A DNA stretch of 7,554 bases, from assembly GCA_035554115.1 (NCBI GenBank), contig DATMIW010000051.1, positions 1-7,554 of the forward strand, written 5' to 3'. This DNA comes from CAXTSE01 sp035554115. Its GTDB lineage: Bacteria > Actinomycetota > Actinomycetes > Actinomycetales > Microbacteriaceae. Under the pieces are notes generated by a model, which saw only the letters and a program-made list of their open reading frames with translations, was not told where the DNA came from and did not search any database. The stretch's first letter is position 1. Every line of letters begins with the position of its first letter. Below are positions 6,216-7,554 of the stretch, one piece after another. Position numbers and translations under genes: made by a program.

Positions 6216-6253
6216 GCGGCCAGCCGAGCGCAGTGTTTCCCTGCGGCGGTCAT
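6212..6253 (-). CDS. 13-codon mini-ORF bridging the bPH2 and DUF2520 genes
   Basis: ATG at 6253-6251 overlaps the TGA of the bPH2 gene (6252-6250), and its own TGA (6214-6212) overlaps the ATG of the DUF2520 gene (6215-6213). Both overlaps have the ATGA form. The product would be MTAAGKHCARLAA. It has the best ribosome binding site of the operon, GGGGAGGAG five bases before the ATG, while the DUF2520 ATG has none. The likely role is a translational bridge that delivers ribosomes to the DUF2520 start by reinitiation, rather than a functional peptide. A single-base change from an ancestral longer DUF2520 N-terminus could also have produced it. Expression is inferred, not shown. Confidence 0.45.
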   Translation of the reverse strand: MTAAGKHCARLAA

Positions 6254-7554
6254 CTCGGCTCCTCCCCTGCCCGCCAGCGATGCGAGCTGTCTGCCTGCGC
6301 CGCGGAGATCGCGGTCGCGGATGCCGTAGTGAAGAACCCGCTCGCATCGCGAACATCGAGGGCGCCGATCCGCGCCGAAATCGGACCGGCAACAGTGTGC
6401 ACCGTCGCCGACGCGAGCCGCAAGGCACGTAACAGCGGCCCCTGGTACACCGCAACGCTCTGGATGCGCGGTGTCGGCACCACAATCAGCTGCCGCCAGA
6501 TCGCGCCCCGGCGCAGCACCACAGCATCCGGACGCATGGCGAACCCGTTTCGCCGCCACGAGAACCACCTCAGCACCGCAGCCCGGCGCGGCGAGTTCGT
6601 GAAGCCGTCCCCGTCGCGGGCGGGCCCGAGACCCGCCTCGACAAGTGCGCGCAGCTCGCCGTCCGCGTCGAGCGACGGCACCACAAGCGCGAGCACGCGC
6701 AGCACATCGGCCCGACTTCCGACCGGCAGAATCGTCGTATTCTGCTGGCCCGCCGCACCCTGTGCCGACGACGCGCTCGCGCGATTCACCTTGACCTGCC
6801 ACCAGTCGGCCGGCCGCCACAGCAGCTCCTGGCTGATCGACACCGAGTGGATGCGCCCCGGCGGCAGCGTCTCATTGCTGGTCGACAGCAGTCCGTATCC
6901 GACCCGCACGCCATCCGGGGTCGCGGCGATCGTGTACCGCAGCGATTTCACCACGCGGTTCACGAGGAACGACCCGAGACCGAAGACCGCGGGCACCAGT
7001 CCAAACACGATGTACCAGGTGCCGGATACGACAACGGTGGTGACTATCCCGATGACAGCGACAAGCAACAGGAGTGTGGTGACGCTGAGCACCGTCGACC
7101 CGATGAGGCGCAGGGGATGCATCTTCACGACCGATTCGGGTGCGGCCAGGCTCGGGTCTAGCTCGGGGGCGGTGAGGTCGGCTACGCGTTGTTCGACGAA
7201 GGAGGCGTCGACGTGGGCTGGATCTCGACGAGCTCGATCGGCGGTGCCAGAGGCGCGCTGCAGAATCTCGAGGCGTAGGGCATCGGCATTGCGACTCCCG
7301 AGATATTCGAGACGCACCTTCGCGTCGTTCCCCGCGACGTTGATCTCGAGGCGGGCGGCACCGAAAAGTCGCGCAACGAACGGGCGAACAATATTGATGC
7401 CCTGGATGCGATCCAGCCGCCCCTTGCGGTGAGTCCGGAACAGGATGCCGCTGCGCACCTCGACAAGCTCATCGGTGATCCGGAAGGTGTGCATCCGCCA
7501 CGAGAGCGCAAAGAAGGCAACGAAGATCAGCACAATGCCGAGCACGATTGCCAG
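6250..7554 (-). CDS. Bacterial PH-domain (bPH2, YdbT-like) membrane protein, 5' partial
   Basis: The frame is open through the right edge (codons before the ATG at 7545 read L-A-I). That ATG lies inside a membrane helix, so the true start is outside; relatives are usually 500 residues or more and begin with another membrane hairpin. Numbering from the Met at 7545: a membrane segment at 1-16; a first bPH2 domain at 19-98 (FRITDELVEVRSGILFRTHR, then LDRIQGINIVRPFVARLFGAARLEI); a loose linker at 99-140; and two membrane helices in 148-195. A second bPH2 domain at 200-285 (YTIAATPDGVRVGYGLLS, LPPGRIHSVSISQELLWR) and a third at 330-410 (MRPDAVVLRRGAIWRQLIVVPTPRIQSVAVYQGPLLR) follow. This matches the three-repeat YdbT architecture; YdbS/YdbT of Bacillus are linked to resistance to antimicrobial peptides, but the biochemical role is unknown. 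Its last codons contain the ribosome site for the mini-ORF that leads into the DUF2520 gene. Confidence 0.92.
   Translation of the reverse strand: MAIVLGIVLIFVAFFALSWRMHTFRITDELVEVRSGILFRTHRKGRLDRIQGINIVRPFVARLFGAARLEINVAGNDAKVRLEYLGSRNADALRLEILQRASGTADRARRDPAHVDASFVEQRVADLTAPELDPSLAAPESVVKMHPLRLIGSTVLSVTTLLLLVAVIGIVTTVVVSGTWYIVFGLVPAVFGLGSFLVNRVVKSLRYTIAATPDGVRVGYGLLSTSNETLPPGRIHSVSISQELLWRPADWWQVKVNRASASSAQGAAGQQNTTILPVGSRADVLRVLALVVPSLDADGELRALVEAGLGPARDGDGFTNSPRRAAVLRWFSWRRNGFAMRPDAVVLRRGAIWRQLIVVPTPRIQSVAVYQGPLLRALRLASATVHTVAGPISARIGALDVRDASGFFTTASATAISAAQADSSHRWRAGEEPR
6259..6267 (-). promoter_or_regulatory. Strong Shine-Dalgarno sequence in the end of the bPH2 gene
   Basis: GGGGAGGAG on the minus strand lies within the last codons of the bPH2 gene (encoding GEE before P-R-stop), five bases before the ATG at 6253. 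It is correctly placed for the 13-codon mini-ORF. It lies 43 bases from the DUF2520 ATG at 6215, too far to serve that start directly. Confidence 0.65.
7223..7237. repeat. Possible single arm of the lysS-type repeat in the bPH2 linker
   Basis: TCTCGACGAGCTCGA differs at two positions from the right arm of the lysS inverted repeat (4618-4632), and the following CGGCGG also matches. It falls in the poorly conserved linker after the first bPH2 domain (residues 103-108, DRARRD). There is no partner arm nearby. In DNA this rich in CTCGA words, chance is a serious alternative. Confidence 0.25.

Noticed and set aside
6216..6485. Upstream extension of the DUF2520 reading frame to 6485
   Set aside because: The added ~90 residues are Arg/Pro-rich and overlap the third PH domain of the bPH2 gene. 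The ATG at 6215 places the Rossmann glycine loop at the normal distance from the N-terminus.
7459..7478. CTCGACAAGCTC-like words at about 7459 and 3313 that resemble the lysS repeat arms
   Set aside because: Both encode conserved ELVE/ELVD peptides of the PH domain and of LysS, so the resemblance is explained by protein conservation and codon preference.

Overview
This window comes from a high-GC actinobacterium, most likely a member of the Microbacteriaceae. I infer this from the very GC-rich codon use, from an actinobacterial-type class II lysyl-tRNA synthetase, and from the gene order bPH2 membrane protein - Rossmann/DUF2520 protein - panC - lysS. No tRNA, rRNA, CRISPR array, transposase or phage gene is visible. 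Coding density is high, and no stretch longer than 100 bases lacks a gene or a recognisable control region.

Left part (1-2601). A plus-strand FAD-dependent aromatic-ring hydroxylase of the phenol 2-monooxygenase / 3-hydroxybenzoate 4-monooxygenase type enters at the left edge without its first ~20 residues. It ends 18 bases from the end of a convergent IclR-family regulator. The regulator has a clean ribosome binding site and, upstream, a likely autoregulatory operator overlapping a TAATAT -10 element. The pair looks like a small aromatic-catabolism module and its regulator, but the substrate cannot be read from the sequence.

Right part (2602-7554). Everything lies on the minus strand and reads right to left: a large bacterial PH-domain (bPH2, YdbT-like) membrane protein cut by the right edge; a short Rossmann/DUF2520 protein; panC (pantothenate synthetase, GTG start); lysS (lysyl-tRNA synthetase); then two tiny single-span membrane proteins of 44 and 29 residues. 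Spacings of -1 to 35 bases indicate one operon. A third small membrane protein of 58 residues follows after a 90-base gap, just before the IclR regulator. All three small proteins are too short for usual ORF cut-offs but read cleanly.

Points that stand out: (a) a 13-codon mini-ORF with an excellent Shine-Dalgarno sequence that overlaps the bPH2 gene and the DUF2520 gene by ATGA at both ends, a likely reinitiation bridge; (b) a 48-base inverted-repeat element of dispersed-repeat type inside the first 22 codons of lysS, apparently supplying its low-complexity N-terminus; (c) the two micro membrane proteins coupled to lysS; (d) the IclR operator candidate. I see no sign of a large new defence or mobile system; the novelty here is at the scale of small ORFs, translational coupling and repeat exaptation.
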